A stretch of DNA of 64,000 bases from positions 744,001-808,000 of the forward strand of contig NZ_AP023065.1 in NCBI RefSeq assembly GCF_016593235.1. The letters are read 5' to 3'. The notes under the pieces were generated by a model. The model ran no database searches and had not been told where the DNA came from. It saw only the letters and a program-made list of their open reading frames with translations. The position numbers and the translations under genes are program-made. Shown one piece after another: positions 32,321 to 40,721 of the stretch (position 1 is its first letter; each line of letters begins with the position of its first letter). The stretch comes from Nitratiruptor sp. YY09-18. Its GTDB lineage: Bacteria > Campylobacterota > Campylobacteria > Campylobacterales > Nitratiruptoraceae.

Positions 32321-32960
32321 TCTAAACTACTTTAGAATTTGGCTTAAGAATAGTTTAGTACAAAAAAAAGCTAAAATAGTTCGATATGAAGGGTAAAAAT
32401 AGATACATCAAAAAAGTTCATATAACAGAGAGAAAATTTAAGGAGATTTTACGATGTTTCTGTTTGGATTTGACAGCTAAACAAACATCTAAAGTCACAA
32501 AAGTTAATTGTAATACAATCAATAGATATTTCAATAAAACAAGAGAGCGAATTATGAAGCTTTGCCAAACAGATTCTCCATTCAAAGAAGAAATAGGAGT
32601 TGATAAGAGCTATTTTGGGGCAAAAAGAGACATTATAAGCTACTATTCGAGGAAAATTTCAATTGATATTATAATTTATTCAGATAAGTGGAGAGGATAT
32701 GATGAACTTGTTGATATTGGCTATGATAAAGATTTTAGAGTCAAATATGGAAATAACGAATTTGCAAAAAGTAAGAACCATATCAATGGAATAGAATCTT
32801 TTTGGAATTATGCTAAAATGTGGCTGTATAAATTTAGAGGTCTTTCAAAGAATAAATTTAATTTACACTTAAAAGAGTATAAGTTTAGGTTCAATACTCG
32901 TCATAATGAGTTTCAACACTTATAAAATAATTTGAAAACAAACCTCTAAATTAGTCTCGA
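32321..32960 (+). mobile_element. IS1595-family insertion sequence remnant with terminal inverted repeats
   Basis: An internally deleted transposase gene lies between imperfect inverted repeats. The left end TCTAAACTACTTTAGAATTT (32321 onward) matches the reverse complement of the right end at 32939-32960 (TCGAGACTAATTTAGAGGTT) at about 17 of 22 positions. I see no clear flanking target duplication. It lies in the AT-rich polysaccharide segment between the frameshifted gene and the next glycosyltransferase. Confidence 0.7.
32386..32925 (+). pseudogene. IS1595-family transposase with internal deletion
   Basis: 179 residues without a stop, yet shorter than the usual 220-240. The N-terminal zinc/HTH-like part (NRYIKKVHITERKFKEILR, TINRYFNKTRERI) and EIGVDKSYFGAKR are present, followed abruptly by IDIIIYSDKWRGYDELVDIG and the C-terminal NHINGIESFWNYAKMWLYKF. 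The stretch normally between the first catalytic Asp segment and the second (about 50-60 residues) is missing, in frame. It is unlikely to be an active transposase by itself. Confidence 0.82.
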
Positions 32961-32980
32961 CCCAATAATAAAATAAAATC

Positions 32981-33002
32981 ACTAAATATATACTAAATAT
33001 AT
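32981..33002. repeat. Tandem 11-bp repeat, two copies, upstream of a glycosyltransferase promoter
   Basis: ACTAAATATAT occurs twice in direct succession, ending 14 bases before a TATAAT box. It may be a small operator or a chance repeat in AT-rich DNA. Confidence 0.55.
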
Positions 33003-33016
33003 ATCTATATAAAGAC

Positions 33017-33022
33017 TATAAT
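33017..33022 (+). promoter_or_regulatory. Putative promoter (-10 TATAAT) for the glycosyltransferase at 33.1 kb
   Basis: TATAAT 34 bases upstream of the ATG at 33056. The IS remnant lies upstream, so genes from here on probably use this promoter rather than read-through. Confidence 0.45.
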
Positions 33023-33055
33023 GCCAAATAAACTTAAAAAGGTGTTAACAAAGCT

Positions 33056-34267
33056 ATGAAAAAAAATATTTGGATAATTAATGAATATGCAGGTTCACCA
33101 TATCATGGAATGGAATTTAGGCATTATTATTTAGGTAAAGAACTTATTAAACTTGGATACGATGTAACAATAATAACTGCCTCTTTTTCTCATCTTTTTA
33201 AAAATCTTCCCAAAGTAGAAAATAGATTCAAATTGGAAAATATTGATGGTATAAATTACTTATGGATAAAAGTTCCTCAATATTCAAAATCTTGGGATAA
33301 AAAAAGAGTTTTGAAATGGCTAAAATTTGCATATTATTTATTTAAATTACCATTCGATAAATTATCTAAACCAGACTATATTATTCTTTCGCCTATGAAT
33401 ACTTTACCTGTTATTCCTTCTTATAGATTAGCAAAGAAATTTTCTGCTAAATTTATTTTTGAAGTGAAGGATATATGGCCTCTTTCGATAATTGAACTTG
33501 GAAACTATTCTTTCAATAATCCATTTATTAAACTTCTAAAGTATTGTGAAAATTTTGCTATAAAAAAATCAGACTTATTAATTTCTGTCTTACCAAACTA
33601 TAGAGAATACCTCAAGGATAATGGATTCGATAAAGATTTTGTTTATATTCCCAATGGTATTTACTTAGAAGATAAGAAAACAATAGAACCTCTGTCTAAT
33701 GATATAAGAAATCAAATTCCAAAAGATAAATTTATAGTTGCCTATACTGGAACTATTGGAATTGCAAATGCTTTAGAGTATCTAATTGAAGCAGGAAAGC
33801 TATTAAAGGATAAAGATATATTAATTCTGATAGTCGGAGAAGGAGGAGAAAAAGAAAAATTAAAAAAATTAGTTAAAGGGTATGAAAATATAAAACTTTT
33901 ACCACCTATTCCTAAAGGACAGGTTCAAAATTTATTAAATTTAGTAGATATTTGCTATATAGGTTGGAGGAATAAAAAAATATATAAATATGGAATTTCA
34001 CCTAATAAGATTTTTGATTATATGTATGCTGGGAAACCAATAATTCATTCGATTAACACAAAGAACGATATTGTATCTATAGCAAAATGTGGAATATCAG
34101 TTGAAGCAGAAAATCCTAAAGCTATTGCAGATGCTATTTTAAAGTTATATAAAATGTCACCTGATGAAAGGAAAAAAATTGGTGAAAATGGGAAAAAGTA
34201 TGTTATTGAAAATCATAGTTACGAAAATATTGCTAAAAAATATATAAAATATTTAAAAGAGCTATAA
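33056..34267 (+). CDS. Glycosyltransferase family 4, WbuB-like
   Basis: 403 residues of GT-B fold. The N-terminus IWIINEYAGSPYHGMEFRHY and FIFEVKDIWPLSIIELG resemble the WbuB subgroup that transfers N-acetylated deoxy-amino sugars. The C-terminal half has VAYTGTIGIANALEYLIEAG and SPNKIFDYMYAGKPIIHSI. Donor identity is only suggested by the neighbouring dehydratase and aminotransferase genes. A 116-base gap with a 24-codon frame of no evident meaning follows. Confidence 0.85.
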   Translation: MKKNIWIINEYAGSPYHGMEFRHYYLGKELIKLGYDVTIITASFSHLFKNLPKVENRFKLENIDGINYLWIKVPQYSKSWDKKRVLKWLKFAYYLFKLPFDKLSKPDYIILSPMNTLPVIPSYRLAKKFSAKFIFEVKDIWPLSIIELGNYSFNNPFIKLLKYCENFAIKKSDLLISVLPNYREYLKDNGFDKDFVYIPNGIYLEDKKTIEPLSNDIRNQIPKDKFIVAYTGTIGIANALEYLIEAGKLLKDKDILILIVGEGGEKEKLKKLVKGYENIKLLPPIPKGQVQNLLNLVDICYIGWRNKKIYKYGISPNKIFDYMYAGKPIIHSINTKNDIVSIAKCGISVEAENPKAIADAILKLYKMSPDERKKIGENGKKYVIENHSYENIAKKYIKYLKEL

Positions 34268-34383
34268 CTTAACTAATTAAGGTATATCAATATGTACTTG
34301 ATAGAAATATTTTATAAAAAAGTATTAAAAAATCTCCACCATATTATGCAAAATATTCTTTATTAACGATAATTTGGAAGCCT

Positions 34384-34794
34384 ATGAGAAAATTTATCAA
34401 TGTAGTGATTATTCCAAACGTCCCTTTTTCAAAATTAAGGGTGATTTTATATAAGGCTATAGGCTATAAAATAGGAAAAAAAGTTTTTATAGGAATGAAA
34501 TGCTATTTAGATGATATGGATCCTTCTAAAATTATTATTGAAGATAATGTAACAATATCTTATGGAGTTTACTTTGCTTGTCATGGAATAAATCAAAAAC
34601 ATACCCACATTCTGATTAAAAAAGGAGCTTACATAGGGATGAGAGCAACTATTATTTCGGGTAAAAATGGAATAGTCATAGGTGAGAATTCTATAATTGG
34701 TGCAGGTAGTCTGGTGAATAAAAGTGTAGAAGATAATGTGTTAGTTGCTGGAGTTCCAATAAAAAAATTAAAAAGAGTGAAAAAATATGAATAA
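34384..34794 (+). CDS. Hexapeptide-repeat acyltransferase
   Basis: 136 residues, mostly left-handed beta-helix repeats (KIGKKVFIGMKCYL, then VTISYGVYFACHG, AYIGMRATIISGKNGIVIGE), ending GAGSLVNKSVEDNVLVAGVP. The acetyl-CoA binding C-terminus and the catalytic-type His in ACHG are in place. It probably N- or O-acetylates the sugar made by the two genes downstream. It overlaps the aminotransferase gene by eight bases. It is shorter than PglD-type enzymes and lacks their N-terminal Rossmann domain. Confidence 0.8.
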   Translation: MRKFINVVIIPNVPFSKLRVILYKAIGYKIGKKVFIGMKCYLDDMDPSKIIIEDNVTISYGVYFACHGINQKHTHILIKKGAYIGMRATIISGKNGIVIGENSIIGAGSLVNKSVEDNVLVAGVPIKKLKRVKKYE

Positions 34795-35950
34795 AATTAC
34801 AAAATATATAATTAAAAATGTTGCTCAACTAGGTAGAACTGTAAATTTCATACCTCTACATGCACCGATTTTTGAAGGGAATGAAATAGAGTATGTAACA
34901 GATTGCATAAAGTCAAATTTTGTTTCAAGTGTAGGAGAATATGTAAATAAGTTTGAAAAAGCTATTTGTAAATATACTGGAGCTAAATATGCAATATTAA
35001 CAGTAAATGGAACTGCCGCTTTACATGTTTCTCTTTTATTAGCAGGTGTGGGAGAAAATGATGAAGTTTTAATGCCTGCTCTTACATTTATAGCAACTGC
35101 AAATGCCGTTAGTTATATCAAAGCAATTCCTCATTTTATTGATGTAGAAGAAAAAAGTTTAGGAATAGATGCTGATAAATTAGATGAATATTTACATACT
35201 ATTACTTTGATAGAAAATGGAGTTTGTATAAACAAGAATACAAAAAGAAAAATTAAAGCAATTGTTCCAATGCATACATTTGGACATCCGGTAGATATGG
35301 ATAAATTAAAAAAGGTTGCAGAAAAATATAATTTAGAAATAGTAGAGGATGCTGCAGAAAGTTTAGGTAGTTTTTATAAAGGGGTTCATACTGGTAATAT
35401 TGGTAAATTAGCAGCAATTAGTTTTAATGGAAATAAAATAATTACAACAGGTGGTGGTGGATGTATTCTGACTAATGATGAGGAATTGGCAAAAAAAGCA
35501 AAACATATTACTACAACTGCTAAAGTTCCTCATCCTTGGGAATATGAACACGATATGATAGGGTACAATTATAGAATGCCGGCACTAAATGCCGCACTTG
35601 GATTAGCACAAATTGAAAAACTATCTGAATTTATTGAAAAGAAAAGAAGATTGGCAAAAAAATATAAAGAAATTTTTGATGATTTTAAAGAATTTACATT
35701 TTTTACAGAACCTGATTATGCAAAAAGTAATTATTGGCTAAATGCAATTGTTTTAAATAAAGGATACGAACATTTAAGGGATGAGATACTTAAAGAAACA
35801 AATGAGAATGGAATTATGACAAGACCTGTTTGGAAATTGATACATCACTTAAAAATGTTTAAAAATTGTCCGAGAATGGATCTTAGTGTTAGTGAAAGTT
35901 TGGAAAAAAGAGTTATCAATATTCCAAGTTCAGCATATTTAGGAGAATAA
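34787..35950 (+). CDS. PLP-dependent sugar aminotransferase, LegC-like
   Basis: 387 residues of the DegT/DnrJ/EryC1 family, in the LegC-like subgroup: FIPLHAPIFEGNEIEYVTDC at the N-terminus, LTVNGTAALHVSLLLAGVG, EIVEDAAESLGSFYKG with the PLP Asp, and the Schiff-base lysine in ISFNGNKIITTGGGGC. With the 4,6-dehydratase downstream it should place an amino group at C4 of a UDP-4-keto-6-deoxy-HexNAc. No LegG, LegI or LegF homologues are visible, so I infer a 4-amino-4,6-dideoxy sugar rather than full legionaminate synthesis here. Confidence 0.83.
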   Translation: MNKITKYIIKNVAQLGRTVNFIPLHAPIFEGNEIEYVTDCIKSNFVSSVGEYVNKFEKAICKYTGAKYAILTVNGTAALHVSLLLAGVGENDEVLMPALTFIATANAVSYIKAIPHFIDVEEKSLGIDADKLDEYLHTITLIENGVCINKNTKRKIKAIVPMHTFGHPVDMDKLKKVAEKYNLEIVEDAAESLGSFYKGVHTGNIGKLAAISFNGNKIITTGGGGCILTNDEELAKKAKHITTTAKVPHPWEYEHDMIGYNYRMPALNAALGLAQIEKLSEFIEKKRRLAKKYKEIFDDFKEFTFFTEPDYAKSNYWLNAIVLNKGYEHLRDEILKETNENGIMTRPVWKLIHHLKMFKNCPRMDLSVSESLEKRVINIPSSAYLGE

Positions 35951-37135
35951 ATGAATATTTTAAAATTAATAGGTAGAAGTAGTGAGCTTTTTGAAGATGA
36001 TATCAAAAAATATGGAAAAGAATTGGATAGGAATGTAATAAATTCTAAATTTTTAGTTGTTGGTGGTGCAGGGAGCATTGGAAGTGCTGTCGTAAAAGAG
36101 ATTTTTAAAAGAAATCCTAAAAAATTGCATGTTGTAGATATTAGTGAAAACAATTTAGTTGAATTAGTAAGAGATATCAGAAGTTCACTTGGATATATTG
36201 ATGGAGAATTTGCCACTTTTGCTTTAGATATAGGTAGTGAAATTTATGATAAATTTATAAAAGATGATGGGGATTATGATTATGTTTTAAATTTGAGCGC
36301 ATTGAAGCATGTAAGAAGTGAGAAAGATCCTTATACATTAATGAGAATGATTGATGTAAATATATTTAATACAGATAAAACTATATCGCAGAGTATTGAA
36401 AAGGGAAGTAAAAAATATTTTTGTGTTTCAACTGATAAAGCGGCAAATCCAGTTAATATGATGGGGGCAAGCAAAAGAATAATGGAAATGTTTTTAATGA
36501 GAAGAAGTTTAGAAATTCCTATTTCTACTGCAAGATTTGCTAATGTCGCTTTTAGCGATGGAAGTTTGCTTTATGGATTTAACAGAAGAATTGAGAAAAG
36601 ACAACCTATTTCTGCACCAAAAGATATTAGAAGATATTTTGTAACGCCTAAAGAAAGTGGGGAATTATGTTTAATGAGTACAATTTTTGGAGAAAATAGA
36701 GATATATTTTTTCCAAAATTGAGTGATAAATTACATTTAATTACTTTTGCTGATATTGCTGTTAAATATTTAAATGAATTAGGATATGAAGCTTATGAAT
36801 GTGAAAGTGAAGAGGAAGCAAGAGAATTAGTAAAAACTTTACCAGAAAAAGGAAAATGGCCTGTATATTTTTTTAATTCTGATACAACTGGAGAGAAAGA
36901 TTTTGAAGAGTTTTATACAGGAGAAGAAGAAATTGATTGGGATAAATTTGAAAATATAGGAGTAATTAAAAATGAACCTATTTTTGATGGAGAAAAGTTA
37001 GATTATTTTACTTGGAAAATAGAAAGATTCAAAGAAAAAGGATGGAACAAAAAAGAATTAGTTGATCTATTTAATTTTATGATTCCAAATTTTAATCATA
37101 AAGAGACTGGTAAATATCTGGACCAAAGGATGTAA
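35951..37135 (+). CDS. UDP-N-acetylglucosamine 4,6-dehydratase (CapD/PglF-like, soluble)
   Basis: 394 residues of the extended short-chain dehydrogenase family. The NAD motif is FLVVGGAGSIGSAVVKEIF; ALKHVRSEKDPYTLM and STDKAANPVNMMGASKRIME are the CapD/FlaA1 signatures, the catalytic Tyr being replaced by Met as in that subfamily (NMMGASK). No membrane helices are present, unlike PglF. It starts at the base after the aminotransferase stop. The product would be a UDP-4-keto-6-deoxy-HexNAc, substrate for the LegC-like enzyme. Confidence 0.83.
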   Translation: MNILKLIGRSSELFEDDIKKYGKELDRNVINSKFLVVGGAGSIGSAVVKEIFKRNPKKLHVVDISENNLVELVRDIRSSLGYIDGEFATFALDIGSEIYDKFIKDDGDYDYVLNLSALKHVRSEKDPYTLMRMIDVNIFNTDKTISQSIEKGSKKYFCVSTDKAANPVNMMGASKRIMEMFLMRRSLEIPISTARFANVAFSDGSLLYGFNRRIEKRQPISAPKDIRRYFVTPKESGELCLMSTIFGENRDIFFPKLSDKLHLITFADIAVKYLNELGYEAYECESEEEARELVKTLPEKGKWPVYFFNSDTTGEKDFEEFYTGEEEIDWDKFENIGVIKNEPIFDGEKLDYFTWKIERFKEKGWNKKELVDLFNFMIPNFNHKETGKYLDQRM

Positions 37136-37137
37136 GG

Positions 37138-37818
37138 ATGCAAGATAAATTTATAAGATTTTTTGATATATTTTTTTCTTCTTTAGCACTTCTTGTATTA
37201 TCTCCTCTTTTAGTACCTGTTATGATTATTTTAAAATTAACTGGGGAAGGAGAAGTATTTTATCTTCAAGAGAGAATAGGTAAAGATGGAAAACCTTTCA
37301 AACTTATTAAATTTGCTACTATGCTCAAAAATTCTCCAAATATAGGAACTGGTACAGTGACAGTAAAAGATGATCCAAGAGTATTGCCTTTTGGAAAATT
37401 TTTGCGAAAAACAAAAATTAATGAACTCCCCCAACTCATCAATATTCTTAAGGGTGAGATGAGTATTATTGGGCCTCGTCCACAAACCCCACGATGTTTT
37501 GCTGCATTTCCGCTAAAATCACAAGAAATCATCAAAAAAGTCAAACCTGGACTATCGGGAATTGGATCTATTGTATTTCGTGATGAAGAGAGTATACTTG
37601 ATGATCCTAAAATTGATAGATTGAAATTTTATGATGAAGTTATAGCACCATACAAAGGTAAACTTGAAGAGTGGTATGTAAAACATCAAAATTTATATAC
37701 ATACTTCATGCTTATTTTCTTAACTATTTGGGTTGTATTGTTTCCAAATAGTAAAATATATAAATTAATTTTCAAAGATTTACCACAGCCACCAAATGAT
37801 TTAAAAAAATGGCTATAA
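37138..37818 (+). CDS. Initiating sugar-phosphate transferase (PglC/WcaJ-type, bacterial sugar transferase)
   Basis: 226 residues of the monotopic phosphoglycosyl transferase family. One N-terminal hydrophobic segment (FIRFFDIFFSSLALLVLSPL), then EVFYLQERIGKDGKPFKLIKF, TKINELPQLINILKGEMSII and GPRPQT, all hallmark motifs. It would transfer a sugar-1-phosphate, plausibly the 4-amino-4,6-dideoxy sugar from the preceding genes, to undecaprenyl phosphate. It converges with the fusion gene, whose stop is only four bases away. Confidence 0.9.
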   Translation: MQDKFIRFFDIFFSSLALLVLSPLLVPVMIILKLTGEGEVFYLQERIGKDGKPFKLIKFATMLKNSPNIGTGTVTVKDDPRVLPFGKFLRKTKINELPQLINILKGEMSIIGPRPQTPRCFAAFPLKSQEIIKKVKPGLSGIGSIVFRDEESILDDPKIDRLKFYDEVIAPYKGKLEEWYVKHQNLYTYFMLIFLTIWVVLFPNSKIYKLIFKDLPQPPNDLKKWL

Positions 37819-37821
37819 ATT

Positions 37822-40533
37822 TCAAATGAGCTTTCTTTTGAGTTTGTCATATCTCCATACATACCAACTACAAAAAATTAAAAATACTATAATTTGCGCA
37901 AAATCACTCCAATAAAATATTGTCGCTATTAGCATAAAAATTGAAACTCTTTTGAGAATGTAGAGAGAAGTTTGTGGATTGTTTTTAGTTATATTTCTAA
38001 AAATAAGTTGATGGAGGTGATTATTGTCATGAAGGGTTGCTTCTCTTTTTTCTAAAAATTTTCTGCGATAAATGCTAAAGATTACTTCAAATACTGGATA
38101 GATGAGAACGCCAAGTGGATACCATTGTGAGACTTGATCTGGGTGCTGATGATGAAGCATGAGTGCAATAGTAGCGAGAGAAAAACCTAAAAAATATGCT
38201 CCACCATCTCCCAAAAAGATTTTGCCTTTTGGGAAGTTGAGGGCGAGAAATCCTATGAGAGCAGCGATATTGATGATGATGAGCTCAAGTAGTGCCATAT
38301 CATCCACTTTGAAAGCCACATATCCTAGTGATAAAAACGCAAGAAGAGAGAATCCTCCAGCCAAACCATTGAATCCATCGATGATGTTGATAGCGTTGAT
38401 TACACCGGTGATAGCTATGATGCTAAGTACTGCTCCAAGCCAATATGGGATCTGGATACCAAAACCGATACTATCTATTACAGCATCAAGCAAAAATACA
38501 GCTAAACTTGCTGATATGACTTGAAAGACAAGTCTCACCTTTGGAGAGATGGAGCTAAAATCATCCATGAGCCCGGCAAAAAATGCCGGAAAGCTTGCCA
38601 GCAAAAATTTCCAGCCTATAGGGTTGAATATAACCAGCAAGTTTGTCAGATAAATACCGATACCACCAGCCCTTGGGGTAGGGGCTTCGTGAAAAAGCTG
38701 AGGCTTGTTGGTAAGCTCATCTACAAGAAGTCCTTGACTTAAGCTTTGTCTAATGACATGCCTATGCATGAGAAAAGATATGAGCACTCCCAGAGCACTG
38801 AGCCAAATGGCTGTGGAAATGATAAGAGATGAGTGCTGTTGAAAAGCAGGGAAAACTTGCGTAAATTTTGCTATGACAAAATCTTTGATAAAGGAGATAT
38901 TTGCGATATGAAAAGGAAGGAGTAAAAGCATCAATAGAATAGTATAACGCAAGATTTGTGCAAATCTTATCCGAATAGCTGGAGTGTAGTTGTAGTTGTG
39001 TGTGAGTTCTGCTGCCATGAAGACCAGGAGCCAGAAGATGATGGCTACCGGTTGAGTATATGTAATGACCTGGACATTGCCATAGATAAAAGCTGCTAAT
39101 AGTGAAGCAAAGATTATAAGTCCTATGATAGAGACTTCAAGTTGCGGCTGGGTAAGCTCCTTTTTTATGAGTTTATAAAAAAGCGAGAAGAATAGGGCTA
39201 TGAGAAATATAAGCCCAAATATCCCTTTGCCCACTAATGTTTCAAGATAGATATTATGGGCTGTACCGAACTGTCCAAGTGATAGAGTATTTGTCTTATC
39301 ATCATGCCATTTGGCATCTTTTTGGTAATAGTAGACTTTGTACTGCCAGCCAAAGCTATCTCCTCCAGCTCCAAAGAGAGGATTTTCACCATAGAGCTTG
39401 AATGCTGGTGGCCAGTGCTTGAGCCTATCATTTGCTTGCGTGATACGCTTGGCTTTGCCTGTGGCTTCGATGACACTTTTGGCAAAGTTTTGCTGATTGA
39501 TATGTTTGATCCCATAGACGATGAGCACAGAGAGAGAGACTGTAAGAGGGATGGTGATAAAGACTTTGAGCCAATATTTGCGCAAAAATGTTTTAAGCTC
39601 TATGAAAGGATCTTTCGTCTTTGCAAAGATGTAGTAGACCATCACCCAGATGATAAAGAGAATAGGTGGATAGGTGATCCACGCCCCTCTCTCCATAGCG
39701 AGGATGAGCCCAACTTCTCCAATGATGAGCAAAAGGACAAGTACCGCAATCGCATACCAGGTTTTACGAACATAGAGCAGTATGATTGCCAGTAGTGGCA
39801 TCATGAGCGAGAGATACTGAGCTGTCCATGTGGAGTTTGGAAAAAATGAAACAAATCTTGTAGCAGTATCATCTGGCCTAAAATGAGAAAGGCTGAAAAT
39901 TCCAAAAAAGTCCAGATATCCAAAAATGATGACCAAAAACCATCCAGCTACAAGTGAGAGCAGGATATTTTTAAAGATCTCAAGCTGGTTGGAAGGTTTG
40001 GTGATGCCGTAGATATAGAGACCGATGAGCATTGCTTGAAATAAAAAGATCTGTGAAGAGATGGAGTAAAAGAGTGTCGTTTCACCTACTGGCAAGAGCT
40101 GTTTGATGACATAGAGGGGATCTTCAGTGATACTATGCTTGATGGCTCCAAGGATTGGAAGTCCTATGAGGCTAAGCAACGATACGACTGCAAAAAGAGC
40201 CACAAAAAGGGTAATCGCATTTGGCTCTATAATTTTAGCCCAAAATCTTTTGCAAAGTCTTTCGTTTTTATAGAGATTGCTGTAGAGCCCTATAATGATA
40301 GTGGCTGCCAAGAAATAGAGAAAATGCGCCTGCGTATCGGGAGGCCTCGAACCAAATATGGGCATAACCATGAGTAAAAAGTAAAGAACTTGCAAAGGAT
40401 AGAGATATGCCAAAAATCCTATATAAGAAGCTATTATGACCCACCAAAAGGGGAGGTTGAAAAGACCACTGAGAATAATCCAACCTTGCGTAAAAAGGAC
40501 GAAATAGAAAAAATATTTGATAAATTTTTGCAT
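37822..40533 (-). CDS. Fusion of an O-antigen ligase/polymerase-like domain with a WecA/MraY-like transferase
   Basis: A continuous 903-residue polytopic protein. Residues about 1-520 form a Wzy_C-type domain with ~11 helices and the periplasmic loop motifs YGENPLFGAGGDSFGW (~385) and FGTAHNIYLETLVGKGIFG (~428). Residues about 580-900 form a polyprenyl-phosphate N-acetylhexosamine-1-phosphate transferase: EAPTPRAGGIGIYL (~614), AGLMDDFSSISPK (~655), NAINIIDGFNGLAGG (~718), FLGDGGAYFLGF (~778) and DNNHLHQLIF (~838), the conserved Asp and His motifs of WecA/MraY. So one chain appears to combine the initiating and the terminal membrane step of glycan assembly. Base composition is like the core genome, unlike the adjoining AT-rich block. 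Confidence 0.85.
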   Translation of the reverse strand: MQKFIKYFFYFVLFTQGWIILSGLFNLPFWWVIIASYIGFLAYLYPLQVLYFLLMVMPIFGSRPPDTQAHFLYFLAATIIIGLYSNLYKNERLCKRFWAKIIEPNAITLFVALFAVVSLLSLIGLPILGAIKHSITEDPLYVIKQLLPVGETTLFYSISSQIFLFQAMLIGLYIYGITKPSNQLEIFKNILLSLVAGWFLVIIFGYLDFFGIFSLSHFRPDDTATRFVSFFPNSTWTAQYLSLMMPLLAIILLYVRKTWYAIAVLVLLLIIGEVGLILAMERGAWITYPPILFIIWVMVYYIFAKTKDPFIELKTFLRKYWLKVFITIPLTVSLSVLIVYGIKHINQQNFAKSVIEATGKAKRITQANDRLKHWPPAFKLYGENPLFGAGGDSFGWQYKVYYYQKDAKWHDDKTNTLSLGQFGTAHNIYLETLVGKGIFGLIFLIALFFSLFYKLIKKELTQPQLEVSIIGLIIFASLLAAFIYGNVQVITYTQPVAIIFWLLVFMAAELTHNYNYTPAIRIRFAQILRYTILLMLLLLPFHIANISFIKDFVIAKFTQVFPAFQQHSSLIISTAIWLSALGVLISFLMHRHVIRQSLSQGLLVDELTNKPQLFHEAPTPRAGGIGIYLTNLLVIFNPIGWKFLLASFPAFFAGLMDDFSSISPKVRLVFQVISASLAVFLLDAVIDSIGFGIQIPYWLGAVLSIIAITGVINAINIIDGFNGLAGGFSLLAFLSLGYVAFKVDDMALLELIIINIAALIGFLALNFPKGKIFLGDGGAYFLGFSLATIALMLHHQHPDQVSQWYPLGVLIYPVFEVIFSIYRRKFLEKREATLHDNNHLHQLIFRNITKNNPQTSLYILKRVSIFMLIATIFYWSDFAQIIVFLIFCSWYVWRYDKLKRKLI

Positions 40534-40557
40534 AGAAGCTCTTTAGATTTTTATGAA

Positions 40558-40563
40558 ATTATA
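40558..40563 (-). promoter_or_regulatory. Putative promoter of the fusion gene (-10 TATAAT)
   Basis: On the minus strand TATAAT is preceded by TGGC, about 25 bases upstream of the gene start; no -35 box is seen. Confidence 0.45.
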
Positions 40564-40617
40564 GCCAAAAGTGGATTTCTAAAGGCTTATGGATTTTGTT
40601 TTTCGGAATTTTGGTAG

Positions 40618-40685
40618 TAGATCCTTCGGCTGACGCCTCAGGATGACTGTGGTTCGTTATCTTGAGCGAAGCGAAAGATCTATGA
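40618..40685. repeat. Dispersed hairpin repeat, full unit (left border of mazEF)
   Basis: First half TAGATCCTTCGGCTGACGCC then TCAGGATGAC; second half GTTATCTTGAGCGAAGCG then AAAGATCTATGAT. The second half is an inverted relative of the first, so the unit can fold into a long imperfect hairpin. It is nearly identical to the copy at 42195-42263. Confidence 0.85.
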
Positions 40686-40711
40686 TATAATAAGTATATA
40701 CAAAGTATATA
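40686..40711 (+). promoter_or_regulatory. Putative mazEF promoter with two direct repeats (possible MazE operator)
   Basis: TATAAT at 40686-40691 is followed by AAGTATATA at 40692-40700 and again at 40703-40711, 11 bases apart, covering the expected transcript start. One-helical-turn spacing would suit binding by an AbrB-type dimer, in line with the usual autoregulation of mazEF. Confidence 0.45.
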
Positions 40712-40721
40712 AGGATAGAAA

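Noticed and set aside
34291-34366. 24-codon frame between a glycosyltransferase and the acyltransferase
   Set aside because: No ribosome site and AT-rich composition; chance frames of this size are common here.
39304-39795. 163-codon plus-strand open frame inside the Wzy-WecA fusion gene
   Set aside because: Antisense shadow of a gene whose protein motifs are complete; composition is not protein-like and there is no ribosome site.
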